Shown one piece after another: positions 53,258 through 61,211 of a DNA stretch of 64,000 nucleotides. Position 1 is the first letter of the stretch; the number at the start of each line of letters is the position of its first letter. Location: contig DGMY01000082.1 in the NCBI GenBank assembly GCA_002388665.1, positions 25,852 to 89,851 on the forward strand. Direction: 5' to 3'. Source of the stretch: Opitutia bacterium UBA4506 (GTDB lineage: Bacteria > Verrucomicrobiota > Verrucomicrobiia > Opitutales > Puniceicoccaceae). Below the pieces are notes generated by a model that was not told where the DNA came from, searched no databases, and worked only from the letters and a program-made list of their open reading frames with translations. The translations under genes and the position numbers were made by a program.

Positions 53258-54016
53258 CTATCCAATATTTTTCGCCGAAATCAGGTACTCGAGATTCCCA
53301 TCGGTCCCGGCAAGAGTCGATGGAGCGTGTTCCAGGATCTTACAACCGGGAAGCTCACGTTCGGCAAATTCCATGACTTCGCGCAGGATTCTTTCGCGAA
53401 CTTCGGGGTCGCGAATGATTCCTTTGCCCAGATCAGCTTCTTTGCGGGTCGCCTCAAACTGAGGCTTCACCAATGCGATGAGAAGGCCGTCTCTTTTCAA
53501 TCGTGGCCAGACCGAGGGGAGTACTTTGCGCAGAGAGATGAACGAGAGGTCCATCACGATCCAATCGTAGGTTTCGTGGGGAAGCTCGGTCTCGGGTAGG
53601 GCCGAGGCGTGCAATCGCTCGTGGTTGGAGACGCGGGGGTCATCCCGTAATTTCTGGTGCAGTTGAGCCCGTCCCACATCGACGCAGGTCGAGTGGGTCG
53701 CTCCCCGCTGGAGAGAGCAATCCGTGAACCCGCCGGTCGAGGCTCCGACGTCCAGGATGATCTTTCCTTTGGGGTCGTAGCCGAACTCCTCGATGAATCC
53801 CGCTAGCTTTTCTCCGGCACGGCTGACGAACCTCGGCGGTTGCTCGACGACCAAATCGAGGTCATCCGGAAATTCTTTGCCGGGTTTGTCGAGAATTGTC
53901 GTTCCGGAACGGACCTTTCCCGCAAGAATCAATCCGCGGGCTTGGTTCCGGCTCTCGCAGAGCCCCCGAGCAAGTAGTAACTGGTCTAGACGGACTTTTT
54001 TGGCTGATGCAGACAT
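53258..54016 (-). CDS. tlyA: TlyA-family rRNA 2'-O-methyltransferase (S4 + FtsJ domains)
   Basis: 252 residues. The N-terminal S4 RNA-binding domain has VRLDQLLLARGLCESRNQAR and ILAGKV. The FtsJ/RrmJ-type domain starts with SRAGEKLAGFIEEFG and has motif I ILDVGASTGGFTDCSLQRGA, then DVGRAQLHQKLR, VMDLSFISLRKVLP and LVKPQFEA. TlyA proteins methylate the ribose of cytidines in 16S and/or 23S rRNA. ATG 54016 gives MSASAKKVRLD; longer starts are less likely. It is divergent from gatC across about 100 bases. Confidence 0.92.
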   Translation of the reverse strand: MSASAKKVRLDQLLLARGLCESRNQARGLILAGKVRSGTTILDKPGKEFPDDLDLVVEQPPRFVSRAGEKLAGFIEEFGYDPKGKIILDVGASTGGFTDCSLQRGATHSTCVDVGRAQLHQKLRDDPRVSNHERLHASALPETELPHETYDWIVMDLSFISLRKVLPSVWPRLKRDGLLIALVKPQFEATRKEADLGKGIIRDPEVRERILREVMEFAERELPGCKILEHAPSTLAGTDGNLEYLISAKNIG

Positions 54017-54116
54017 GGGTGAACGGCAAAGAATTGGACTCATCTTTACTAAAGCCAAGGAAAACCGCTTGCTTTCCCCGTGAAGCTTCCGCTACTCCCA
54101 AAAGGGAATTTTGGAG

Positions 54117-54410
54117 ATGAATCCTGAGCAAAGTATAGATCTTGACCGCCTTTGTGTTTTGGCACGGCTGTCCCTTACCCCCGAGGAGAAAGAAAAACTC
54201 GGGCCGCAACTCGCCCGTATCATCGGCTATGTCGAACAGCTCAATGAGGTGGACGTCGATGGGATCGAGCCCATGGCACATGCCATTCCGATGGAGAACG
54301 TGCTGCGCAAGGACGAGGCGACTCCACTAGTAGATCGCGAGAAATACCTGAAGAATGCTCCGGCCTCCCGGGCCAGTCAGGTGGTGGTACCCCCGGTAAT
54401 CGAAGGATGA
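54117..54410 (+). CDS. gatC: Asp/Glu-tRNA amidotransferase subunit C
   Basis: 97 residues, starting MNPEQSIDLDRLCVLARLSL. Family features are LTPEEKEKLGPQLARIIGYVEQLNEVDVDGIEPMAH split over two helices, and a C-terminal strand with LRKDEATP and YLKNAPA. GatC holds the GatA-GatB complex together. ATG 54117 is supported by AAAGGGA at 54101-54107; a TTG six bases earlier is unlikely. Its stop overlaps gatA (ATGA). Confidence 0.93.
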   Translation: MNPEQSIDLDRLCVLARLSLTPEEKEKLGPQLARIIGYVEQLNEVDVDGIEPMAHAIPMENVLRKDEATPLVDREKYLKNAPASRASQVVVPPVIEG

Positions 54411-55903
54411 GTCACCACAATCTGAACACTCTCACCGCAGTGGAGTTGGGAGAACTCCTGGCGGCTGGTGAAATTTCCAGTGTAGCGCTCACGCAGGCGT
54501 GTCTCGACCGCATCGAATCGGTTGATCCGGGTGTGAAGGCGTTTCTCAGTGTCGATCGCGAGGATGCGCTGTCACAGGCGAGGGCGAGCGATGAGCGACG
54601 GGCTGCGGGCCAACCCCTTGGACCTCTCGACGGGATTCCAATCGCGCTGAAGGATATCGTTGCTGTCACGGGCCAGCCCCTGACTTGCGCCAGTAAGATG
54701 CTGGAAAATTTTGTCAGCCCCTATGACGCGACCGCGGTTCACAAGTTGAAGGAAGCGGGAGCCGTTCTTTTTGGTCGGCTCAATATGGACGAGTTTGCGA
54801 TGGGTTCTTCAACCGAGAACTCCGCGTTCGGCCGTACTTCGAATCCGTGGGATCTCGATCGGGTACCCGGAGGATCTAGCGGCGGTAGTGCTGCCTCGGT
54901 CGCTGCGGCCGAGACCGTTCTTTCACTCGGTAGCGATACAGGGGGCTCGATTCGCCAACCGGCAGCTTTCTGTGGTACCGTAGGCCTCAAGCCGACTTAC
55001 GGCCGGATTTCCCGTTACGGGCTGGTCGCATTTGCTTCCTCTCTCGACCAGATCGGTCCGTTCACTCGCTGTGTCGAAGATGCTGCGATGTTTTTGGATG
55101 CGGCTTGTGGTCACGATCCAAAGGATTCTACTTCTCTCCCCGGGCTGGAAACAAATTTCCTCGAAGGGATGAAGAATCACCGCGACCGTCCGTGGAAAAT
55201 CGGTGTTCCCAAAGAATTTTTTGCCGAGGGGCTGGACCCCGAGGTACGGGCTTCGGTTGAATCTGCGATCCAGTTTTACAAAGAGAGTGGATGCACCGTT
55301 GAAGAGGTGTCCTTGCCGCATTCGTCCTACGCCGTACCAGTGTACTACATCTTGGCAACCGCCGAAGCATCTTCCAACTTGGCGCGCTACGACGGGATCC
55401 GTTACGGCCACCGTTCCTCCGAGGCAACCGACGGGATCGACCTTTACTACAAGTCCCGCGGGGAAGGTTTTGGCGAGGAGGTGAAGCGTCGGATTATGCT
55501 GGGGACCTATGTCCTATCGAGCGGGTACTACGACGCCTACTATCTCAAGGCTCAAAAGGTACGCTCCTTGATTAGAAAGGATTTCGACGATGCGTTTTCA
55601 AAGGTCGATTGCCTGATCGGTCCGGCGACTCCGACTGTTGCATTCCGAGCCGGTGAGAAGACCGATGATCCGCTCTCGATGTATTTGAGCGACGTCTACA
55701 CGATCTCGGCAAATCTCGCTGGATTGCCTGCGATGTCGTTGCCTTGTGGGATGTCCTCCGATGGTTGCCCCATTGGTTTACAGGTGATCTCACCGGTGCT
55801 ACAGGAAGCCGAAATGTTGGCGGTAGCGAAGCGATTTGAAGAAGCCCATCCGTATTCCGGAATCGTGGCCCCAAGTAACGGCAAGGCAGGAAGCGCATCA
55901 TGA
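54407..55903 (+). CDS. gatA: Asp/Glu-tRNA amidotransferase subunit A
   Basis: 498 residues of an amidase-signature enzyme. The Ser-cisSer-Lys triad is seen in IALKDIV (Lys), VPGGSSGGSAASVAA (cis-Ser) and GSDTGGSIRQPAAFCG (nucleophile Ser). DEFAMGSSTENSAFG is also characteristic. GatA releases ammonia from glutamine and channels it to GatB for converting Glu-tRNA(Gln) or Asp-tRNA(Asn). Tight overlaps on both sides make gatCAB one translationally coupled operon. Length is normal. Confidence 0.97.
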   Translation: MSHHNLNTLTAVELGELLAAGEISSVALTQACLDRIESVDPGVKAFLSVDREDALSQARASDERRAAGQPLGPLDGIPIALKDIVAVTGQPLTCASKMLENFVSPYDATAVHKLKEAGAVLFGRLNMDEFAMGSSTENSAFGRTSNPWDLDRVPGGSSGGSAASVAAAETVLSLGSDTGGSIRQPAAFCGTVGLKPTYGRISRYGLVAFASSLDQIGPFTRCVEDAAMFLDAACGHDPKDSTSLPGLETNFLEGMKNHRDRPWKIGVPKEFFAEGLDPEVRASVESAIQFYKESGCTVEEVSLPHSSYAVPVYYILATAEASSNLARYDGIRYGHRSSEATDGIDLYYKSRGEGFGEEVKRRIMLGTYVLSSGYYDAYYLKAQKVRSLIRKDFDDAFSKVDCLIGPATPTVAFRAGEKTDDPLSMYLSDVYTISANLAGLPAMSLPCGMSSDGCPIGLQVISPVLQEAEMLAVAKRFEEAHPYSGIVAPSNGKAGSAS

Positions 55904-57351
55904 AGTACGAAGCAGTGATTGGCCTGGAGGTTCACGTCCAGCTAAAGACGAACTCCAAAATGTTCACTTCGGTCCCGCACGGGTTCGGAAATGAGCCCAA
56001 CCGCCTGATTGACCCAGTCGTAATGGCGCTGCCCGGAAGTCTCCCGGTGATCAATCGCGAAGCGGTAGCCAAGTCGATTCAGGTCGGCATGTTGCTCGGT
56101 TGCGATATCGCCGAGGTCTGCAAATGGGATCGTAAAAACTATTTCTATCCGGATTCTCCGAAGAATTATCAAATCTCTCAATACGATCAGCCGTTGTGCC
56201 TCAATGGTCTCGTGGAGATTGAGTTGGCGGGACCGTCCCGCTCCGAGGAAGGTCCGCACCGCAAGGTCAAGCTCACGCGGATTCATTTGGAGGAAGATGT
56301 CGGCAAGTTGACCCACTTTGAGCAGGATAGTCTGGTCGACTACAATCGAGCGGGAACGCCACTGATTGAGATCGTTACCGAGCCCGATATCTATTCAGCC
56401 GACGAGGCCTTTGCCTTCCTCACCGCTCTGCGGCGGATCCTCGTTTACGCGGGTATTTCCGATTGTGACATGGAGAAGGGGCAGCTCCGGTGTGATGCGA
56501 ATATCAGTATCCGGCCCGTGGGTACAACTACTCTTGGTACGAAGGTCGAGTTGAAGAATCTCAATAGTATTAGCGGGGTTCGCAATGGTGTGGCGTACGA
56601 GATTGCGCGGCAAAATCAGGTGCTCGCAGAGGGGGGGTCTCTCGTCCAGGAAACCCGCCGTTGGGATGCCGACCGCAATATGACGACCTCGATGCGGACC
56701 AAGGAAGAAGCGCATGACTATCGCTATTTTCCTGATCCTGATTTGATGCCTGTCTCGGTAAGCGAAGAATGGAAGGCGGAATTGGCCAAGGACCTTCCCG
56801 AGGTCCCGTTCGACCGTCAGCGCCGCTATCAGCAAGAGTTTGATCTGCCGTACTCGAGTGCGTCGGTTTTGATCTCCGATCGAATGCTCGCAGACTTTTT
56901 TGAGTCGGCTGTGGAGTTTGGAGGCAGCCCGGCGCTACTGGCAAATTTCGTAGTTAACGACTTAACCCGCGAGCTCTCCTCGGGCGATGAGGGTGTTGAT
57001 CTGAGCAACTGCAAGGTGCAGCCCCAAGGGTTGTCTGAGCTGGTCAAATTGGTCGAAGAAAACGTGATTTCAAATCAGATCGCCCGTGAGGTTTTGGGGG
57101 AGATGCTCAAGTCCGGCGGCAACCCTCGCGATATTGTGAAGGAGAAGGGGCTCGAACAATCTTCAGACGAAGGTGAACTCGAAGCACTCTGCCGGGAAGC
57201 CATCGCCGCCAACGAAAAAGCGGTGAACCAGTACCGCGAAGGCAATGCCAAGGCCATTAATGCCGTCAAGGGCTTCGTTATGAAGGCAACTAAGGGGAAG
57301 GCCAACCCCAAGGTGGTCAACGACCTTATCGAGCGCCTCGTAAACGAGTAG
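55900..57351 (+). CDS. gatB: Asp/Glu-tRNA amidotransferase subunit B
   Basis: 483 residues. It starts YEAVIGLEVHVQLKT, the GatB signature, and continues with LPGSLPVINREAV, the zinc/ATP region KNYFYPDSPKNYQISQYD and HLEEDVGKLTH. The C-terminal YqeY-like helical tail (NPRDIVKEKGLEQSSDE) binds the tRNA. It phosphorylates the mischarged tRNA carboxyl and accepts ammonia from GatA. ATGA overlap with gatA; a terminator-like hairpin follows at 57394. Confidence 0.97.
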   Translation: MKYEAVIGLEVHVQLKTNSKMFTSVPHGFGNEPNRLIDPVVMALPGSLPVINREAVAKSIQVGMLLGCDIAEVCKWDRKNYFYPDSPKNYQISQYDQPLCLNGLVEIELAGPSRSEEGPHRKVKLTRIHLEEDVGKLTHFEQDSLVDYNRAGTPLIEIVTEPDIYSADEAFAFLTALRRILVYAGISDCDMEKGQLRCDANISIRPVGTTTLGTKVELKNLNSISGVRNGVAYEIARQNQVLAEGGSLVQETRRWDADRNMTTSMRTKEEAHDYRYFPDPDLMPVSVSEEWKAELAKDLPEVPFDRQRRYQQEFDLPYSSASVLISDRMLADFFESAVEFGGSPALLANFVVNDLTRELSSGDEGVDLSNCKVQPQGLSELVKLVEENVISNQIAREVLGEMLKSGGNPRDIVKEKGLEQSSDEGELEALCREAIAANEKAVNQYREGNAKAINAVKGFVMKATKGKANPKVVNDLIERLVNE

Positions 57352-57393
57352 GGCGCTTCGCCCATCGACCGCAGGGAGTTCAACTCGGAGGAT

Positions 57394-57413
57394 CCGGTAG
57401 GCCTTCCGGTTTT
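57394..57413 (+). terminator. Hairpin plus T-tract after gatB
   Basis: CCGG-T-AGGCCT-T-CCGG with one internal mismatch, followed directly by TTTT (57410-57413). It lies 43 bases past the gatB stop and separates it from the convergent rhamnosidase gene. A shorter GGGCG-CTT-CGCCC stem also occurs right at the stop. Confidence 0.45.
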
Positions 57414-57428
57414 CCGACTAATGGCCTG

Positions 57429-59786
57429 TTACGACTCGGTCTCGTAGACGAATTGGCCCCCTTTGATCGTCTGTCGCTGGTTGTGTAAGATCAGAGTCGC
57501 CTCGACTGAATCGGGGAGGGCGATCTTTCCTTCAATTTTGTCGCCGTTTCGTATCCAGGAGGAGTGGATCTTTCCTTGTGGGCTTGGGATGGTGACTCTC
57601 GCTGAGTCCCCAATAAAGGAAGGCTCGATCGAAACGGTTTTCCAGTTCGGGGATGATTGTCGAACGCCACCCAAAATTTGCATCGAGTGAAAGAGGGGGT
57701 GGGCCGACCACGCGTGGGAAAAACTTTGGTGCGCTCTTTCAGGAGAGAAGGTTTCCCAAGTGGTCCCGTGCTCGACCATGGGTGCCCACCGTTGCCGGAT
57801 GTCGGCGAGGATTTCCGCGCCATAGCCTCTTTCGGAGAGGAGACTGTAGACGTAGGTGATCCAGTAGGCCGACGGTTGGGTCGGAAAGTTCGATTCCTTC
57901 CGAATGTAGGGGAGAATTATCCGCTTGAGCATGATCTCCTCGTTTTGTGGGCAGAGCCCCGTAATCAGAGCAAGCGTTTGGGCGTGAACCGAGGTCTCTG
58001 CGGAGATTTCACCGTCCTCACTGCACCCATCGCGCATGAGCCCGTCTGAATTGATGAGCCGCGTCAGCGCCTCCCGCAGGCGAACCGACTTGGACCGGCA
58101 TTGACTCGCCAGGTCCTCGTCACCGGAGAGGAGGTACAGCTGTTCGAGGCGGTTGAGGGCGTGGAGATACCACAGATTGTACACGCTGGAACAGCCGGAC
58201 TTCTGGAGTTTTGTCCAATCGAGAAAAAGCCAGTAGCGGGGATCGTAGCGGAGTAGGCCGGTGCGTGAATCTGTCCATTCCTCAAAGTAGGCGAGGGCGT
58301 TGTGGATTGTCTTTTGGTGCTGGAGAAATGGGGCCAACGACTCGGTTTGCCAATAGTAGTCCCACAGTGTGAGCATCCAGATTAGGGTGAAGTCGGGAAG
58401 GATGCACTTGTGGGCCATGGTGGGGGCGTGACCGTAGGTAACGCCGTCTTCCGTGGTCTGGGTGGCAATCTGGTCAATTCCCCTTTTGAACAGTTGGGTG
58501 TCACCGCTCAGGTGAAAGGTGTTCCATGCCTGCACCCTTGCGTCCCCCCACCATTGGGCCTGCTCGCGGTAGGGTGTGTCGACGTAGGCATCGAGGCTGC
58601 ATACTTGCTCGGTCCAGGAACAGGTTTCCCAGATCGAATTCAGCAGGGTGTCAGAGCTCTCGAACTGGCCGGAAATTTCATGGGGATAGAGGGTGGTCCG
58701 CAACCTCTGCCGGATGGTCAGCTCTCGTTCCGAATTGCGCACCATGAGAATCATGTAGCGGAACCCAAACGTTTGGTAAAATTGATACCGATTGTCCCCC
58801 TCGCGGCAGGTCAGTCGATTGCTGAATGCCATGCGGCTATGGGCTTCCGGATCGAAGTCCGGACACAGCGTCGATTCTTCTATCGTTTCAAAATAGTGTG
58901 CTTCGACAATCTCTCCCCCGTTAGCATCCTCGATTTCGAGCAAAGTGCTTCCAACGTAGGTTTTTCCGAAATCGATCAATTTGCTTCGCCAGTGACCATC
59001 GCCAGAGCTTTCGAACTCGATAGCATTTGTCTCGATGGCGGTTTTTTCGTGGGTGAGACCTTCGTTGAAATGAACCTCTGTCAGATTTCGTGAAACTTGG
59101 AAAACAGGATCGTTCGTTCCTTTGGCCGTGCCGATCACTTTCCCAGGTTCGATCACTTCCTCACGGAGCATGGGAATTCCGCGCTCCGCAAGGTGCATCC
59201 AGGGAGCATGATTCCATACCAAAGCAGTGATGTCACTGTTCCAATGGCTATCCTTGAATTCAGGGAGCATCCAATCGGGCGATTCCTCTCGCAGATCTAC
59301 ACTCTCCTGGGGAAAGAGCTGAAAACTCGTGGGAACCATCTCCCGGCGTACTCCGGTCTGCCTCCGGCATTTCCAGGTCTTATCGCTGACGAGCGTCTGC
59401 TGTCCGAGCGAAGCCGCAAAGAGGAGCCCCGCGAACCCTTGGTGGATGTACTGGAAATTACTAACTCCAGGGGTATACGCGCGAATCGCGATGAGGTTCT
59501 CGCCCATCTGGAGGTACTCCGCGATATCGATCGAATCGAACGGCCAATTTGCCTGAAACCCCCGTGCAGGCCCGCGGCAGACGTATTTGCCATTGATATA
59601 CAACTGGTACGATTGATCAGCCGTTATGTGCAACGGTGCCGTCTCCGGAATCTCCGACAGCTCAAAATTCTTCCGAAACAGGGCGTAGCAATTTTGAAGA
59701 TCCCAGTTAGGACTGTCCGGCCATATCCATTTGGCGGTGGTAAGGATCTCAGGAATCTCTTTCATTTCGAGGGTGTTCATGGGCAT
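57429..59786 (-). CDS. Alpha-L-rhamnosidase family protein (GH78)
   Basis: 785 residues. An N-terminal beta-sandwich has the sugar-binding LHITADQSYQLYINGKYVCRGPARG (split over two strands, about 50-75), as in Bac_rhamnosid_N. A second beta domain follows, then an (alpha/alpha)6 barrel from about residue 370: TCSWTEQVCSLDAYVDTPYRE, then QAQWWGDARVQAWNT with the likely acid Glu near residue 408, WLFLDWTKLQKSG, and the C-terminal sheet WKTVSIEPSFIGDSARVTIP. GH78 inverting enzymes release L-rhamnose from glycosides and polysaccharides. No signal peptide is seen, so uptake of oligosaccharides is implied. RhaA (46195-47433) would use the product. The start could also be ATG 59780. Confidence 0.85.
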   Translation of the reverse strand: MPMNTLEMKEIPEILTTAKWIWPDSPNWDLQNCYALFRKNFELSEIPETAPLHITADQSYQLYINGKYVCRGPARGFQANWPFDSIDIAEYLQMGENLIAIRAYTPGVSNFQYIHQGFAGLLFAASLGQQTLVSDKTWKCRRQTGVRREMVPTSFQLFPQESVDLREESPDWMLPEFKDSHWNSDITALVWNHAPWMHLAERGIPMLREEVIEPGKVIGTAKGTNDPVFQVSRNLTEVHFNEGLTHEKTAIETNAIEFESSGDGHWRSKLIDFGKTYVGSTLLEIEDANGGEIVEAHYFETIEESTLCPDFDPEAHSRMAFSNRLTCREGDNRYQFYQTFGFRYMILMVRNSERELTIRQRLRTTLYPHEISGQFESSDTLLNSIWETCSWTEQVCSLDAYVDTPYREQAQWWGDARVQAWNTFHLSGDTQLFKRGIDQIATQTTEDGVTYGHAPTMAHKCILPDFTLIWMLTLWDYYWQTESLAPFLQHQKTIHNALAYFEEWTDSRTGLLRYDPRYWLFLDWTKLQKSGCSSVYNLWYLHALNRLEQLYLLSGDEDLASQCRSKSVRLREALTRLINSDGLMRDGCSEDGEISAETSVHAQTLALITGLCPQNEEIMLKRIILPYIRKESNFPTQPSAYWITYVYSLLSERGYGAEILADIRQRWAPMVEHGTTWETFSPERAHQSFSHAWSAHPLFHSMQILGGVRQSSPNWKTVSIEPSFIGDSARVTIPSPQGKIHSSWIRNGDKIEGKIALPDSVEATLILHNQRQTIKGGQFVYETES

Positions 59787-60276
59787 GGGGTTGGTGAATT
59801 ATACCGATATGAGGAGATGCTATTCTCCGTTCCAGTTCCAGCGAAATTGAGGGGAATTTAGGCGTTGTGGGATGGGGGGAGGGAAGTTGAACCTTCGGCG
59901 AGTTTAATTCTGGAGGACTTTCTAACCTCTCCATTTCGGATAAATTTGCTTTCATCCGATATGACATGGAAATCGGATCTGGTTTGTGACGGTCCTGTTA
60001 AGATCGCCTGTAATCCCGCTAGAACCGCGGGGGAAATTTGAGGACCCCCGTAGATTTTCATAGGAAAATCCGAGGTCAAGTTGGGGCTATGCGTTTGATT
60101 GTCGGAAAGGGGAGGTTCTGTGGGATGGTGGAGTGTGTTTCCGAACTTGGTCCGTTCCTACTTGGAGGGAATGGCTTCCTGAATGAAACCTCCTGAAGTG
60201 AACCAGATTTGGAAACGCAGCTGGAGCTACGTTCCCCCGGGAGGATTTTTGAAGAGGATGCCCGGCCTGACTCCGG
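59787..60276. other. 490-base non-coding stretch with operator-like repeats and hairpins
   Basis: No gene is supported here. Close upstream of the rhamnosidase, TCGGAT (59936-59941), ATCCGAT (59954-59960) and ATCGGAT (59972-59978) form overlapping inverted repeats and could bind a regulator. Further on, CGGGGG/CCCCCG (60028-60033 and 60045-60050) and GATTTTC-ATAG-GAAAATC (60053-60070) are two hairpins placed back to back. The rest shows no clear structure. Confidence 0.45.
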
Positions 60277-60477
60277 CTATAGGTATGCGTCAAAATTTGC
60301 AGCTTGTTTGCGGGAATTGAAGGCGAGGTAGGTCGTGAGTTTCCAGGGGCGGTGTTTCGCGGTGTGCGGGGATCCGCCCTCGTTGTGTTTTTGGATGCGA
60401 GTTCGTAAATCGCTCGTAAGGCCGATGTAGGTTTGGGAGGGATGTGACTCGGATCGGATGAGGTAGACGTAGTGCAT
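60277..60477 (-). pseudogene. GIY-YIG endonuclease-like gene, broken by an internal stop (copy 1)
   Basis: The frame reads MHYVYLIRSESHPSQTYIGL and then TSDLRTRIQKHNEGGSPHTA, with HRPWKLTTYLAF and KQAANFDAYL, giving a normal UvrC-type GIY-YIG start with the two Tyr positions, Arg and His. It stops at TAG (60279-60277) exactly where the neighbouring fragment has Lys in YLKSGSGRAFA. Beyond the stop the DNA still reads ESGRAS in frame, so the stop is a later mutation or decay. The family end (about 85-95 residues) is lost. A cytosine-rich palindrome lies just upstream. Confidence 0.75.
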
Positions 60478-60509
60478 CTTTCCAGGGGAGGACGGGGAGG
60501 CACTCCGTC

Positions 60510-60527
60510 GCCCCGGCTGTGCGGGGC
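60510..60527. repeat. GC-rich hairpin before GIY-YIG copy 1
   Basis: GCCCCG (60510-60515), loop GCTGTG, CGGGGC (60522-60527). It lies about 33 bases upstream of the copy 1 start codon and is next to the larger palindrome, so both may belong to one mobile or repeated unit. Confidence 0.5.
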
Positions 60528-60540
60528 TATGGCGGGCAGC

Positions 60541-60582
60541 CTTCGCCAAGGGCACGGCTTGCCAGCCGTAGCCTTGGCGAAG
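60541..60582. repeat. REP-like palindrome between the two GIY-YIG remnants
   Basis: Outer arms CTTCGCCAAGG (60541-60551) and CCTTGGCGAAG (60572-60582) are perfectly complementary over 11 bases. An inner hairpin CGGCT-TGCC-AGCCG (60555-60568) sits inside them. The structure lies only 5 bases beyond the stop codon of the copy 2 fragment and 64 bases before the start of copy 1, on the minus strand. Confidence 0.7.
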
Positions 60583-60587
60583 TGTTT

Positions 60588-60725
60588 CTACCAGAAATGT
60601 CGTTTGGCAAATGCTCGGCCTGAGCCAGACTTGAGGTAGGTTTCAAAATCCGCCGCTTGTTTGCGGGAATCGAAGGCGAGGTAGGCAGTCAGTTTCCAGG
60701 GGCGGTGTTTCGCGGTGTGCGGACA
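60588..60725 (-). pseudogene. C-terminal fragment of a second GIY-YIG gene (copy 2)
   Basis: The minus strand reads HTAKHRPWKLTAYLAF, DSRKQAADFETYLKSGSG and RAFAKRHFW before TAG at 60590-60588, which is the normal end of the family. The DNA matches copy 1 (60299-60372) closely up to about 60725 and then stops matching. The N-terminal half with the GIY-YIG residues is missing, replaced by the unrelated short exported ORF. This copy therefore cannot be active. Confidence 0.72.
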
Positions 60726-60898
60726 TCCCCTTCCACCGCCTTGCTTTCATTGTTGATCGTTAATGAGTAGCGGGATGATGCTTGGTTCTCCGCGGCCATT
60801 CCTGCCGGAAGGCGGATATCGGAACTAGCCCAAACCGCATCGCCGATGCAGGCTGTTTGCAAAAATGCCGCGCACGCTATTATTAGAGTATTTTTCAT
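60689..60898 (-). CDS. Truncated exported protein, chimeric with the GIY-YIG fragment
   Basis: 69 residues from ATG 60898: signal peptide MKNTLIIACAAFLQTACIG, then about 35 residues (DIRLPAGMAAENQASSRY). The last 11 or 12 residues (VRTPRNTAPGN) come from the GIY-YIG fragment read in another frame. The original 3' end of this gene seems to have been lost at the junction near 60725-60732. It may be a remnant, not a working gene. No family recognised. Confidence 0.4.
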   Translation of the reverse strand: MKNTLIIACAAFLQTACIGDAVWASSDIRLPAGMAAENQASSRYSLTINNESKAVEGDVRTPRNTAPGN

Positions 60899-60906
60899 TT
60901 AGGTAA

Positions 60907-61173
60907 TTAATATTTTATCCAGTCAATTATTGCAAAGGAGGCGAACAGGGCGAACAAAGCATCAATTCCAATTAGCACCACAGGATAATGCAAGTGACCG
61001 TATGGTCTGGAGATCCACATCGTAATCACTATAGTCGCTAGGAGAAATGCCAATGTCATTGCTAGCAATGACAGCGCAACTTGCCTGCGTTGCTTTTTCT
61101 CTTTTGCATACAAAGCTTCCTGTCTAAGTAGTTTCTTAGACTTTTGTCCTGGTCGCTTTGCCTTTGAGCTCAT
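60907..61173 (-). CDS. Small two-helix membrane protein of unknown function
   Basis: 88 residues. A very basic N-terminal 30 residues (KAKRPGQKSKKLLRQEALYAK) precede two membrane helices (about 33-54 and 64-86), with a short RPYGHLHYP turn between them. Both termini should be cytoplasmic. No family is recognised and no strong ribosome binding site is seen. It is on the same strand as the PII-like gene, 38 bases downstream of it, so it could be part of the metal-efflux transcript. Confidence 0.5.
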   Translation of the reverse strand: MSSKAKRPGQKSKKLLRQEALYAKEKKQRRQVALSLLAMTLAFLLATIVITMWISRPYGHLHYPVVLIGIDALFALFASFAIIDWIKY

Positions 61174-61211
61174 GAGACAACGGCTTAACTGCGCACGCTG
61201 ATGGGCTTGAT

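Noticed and set aside
60087..60503. Open frame of 138 codons overlapping the GIY-YIG remnant
   Set aside because: It is another frame of the same repeat DNA, rich in Pro, Ser and Thr, without family similarity.
59787..60900. CRISPR array in the repeat-rich region
   Set aside because: The repeats are palindromes and one duplicated gene fragment; there is no regular repeat-spacer pattern anywhere in the window.
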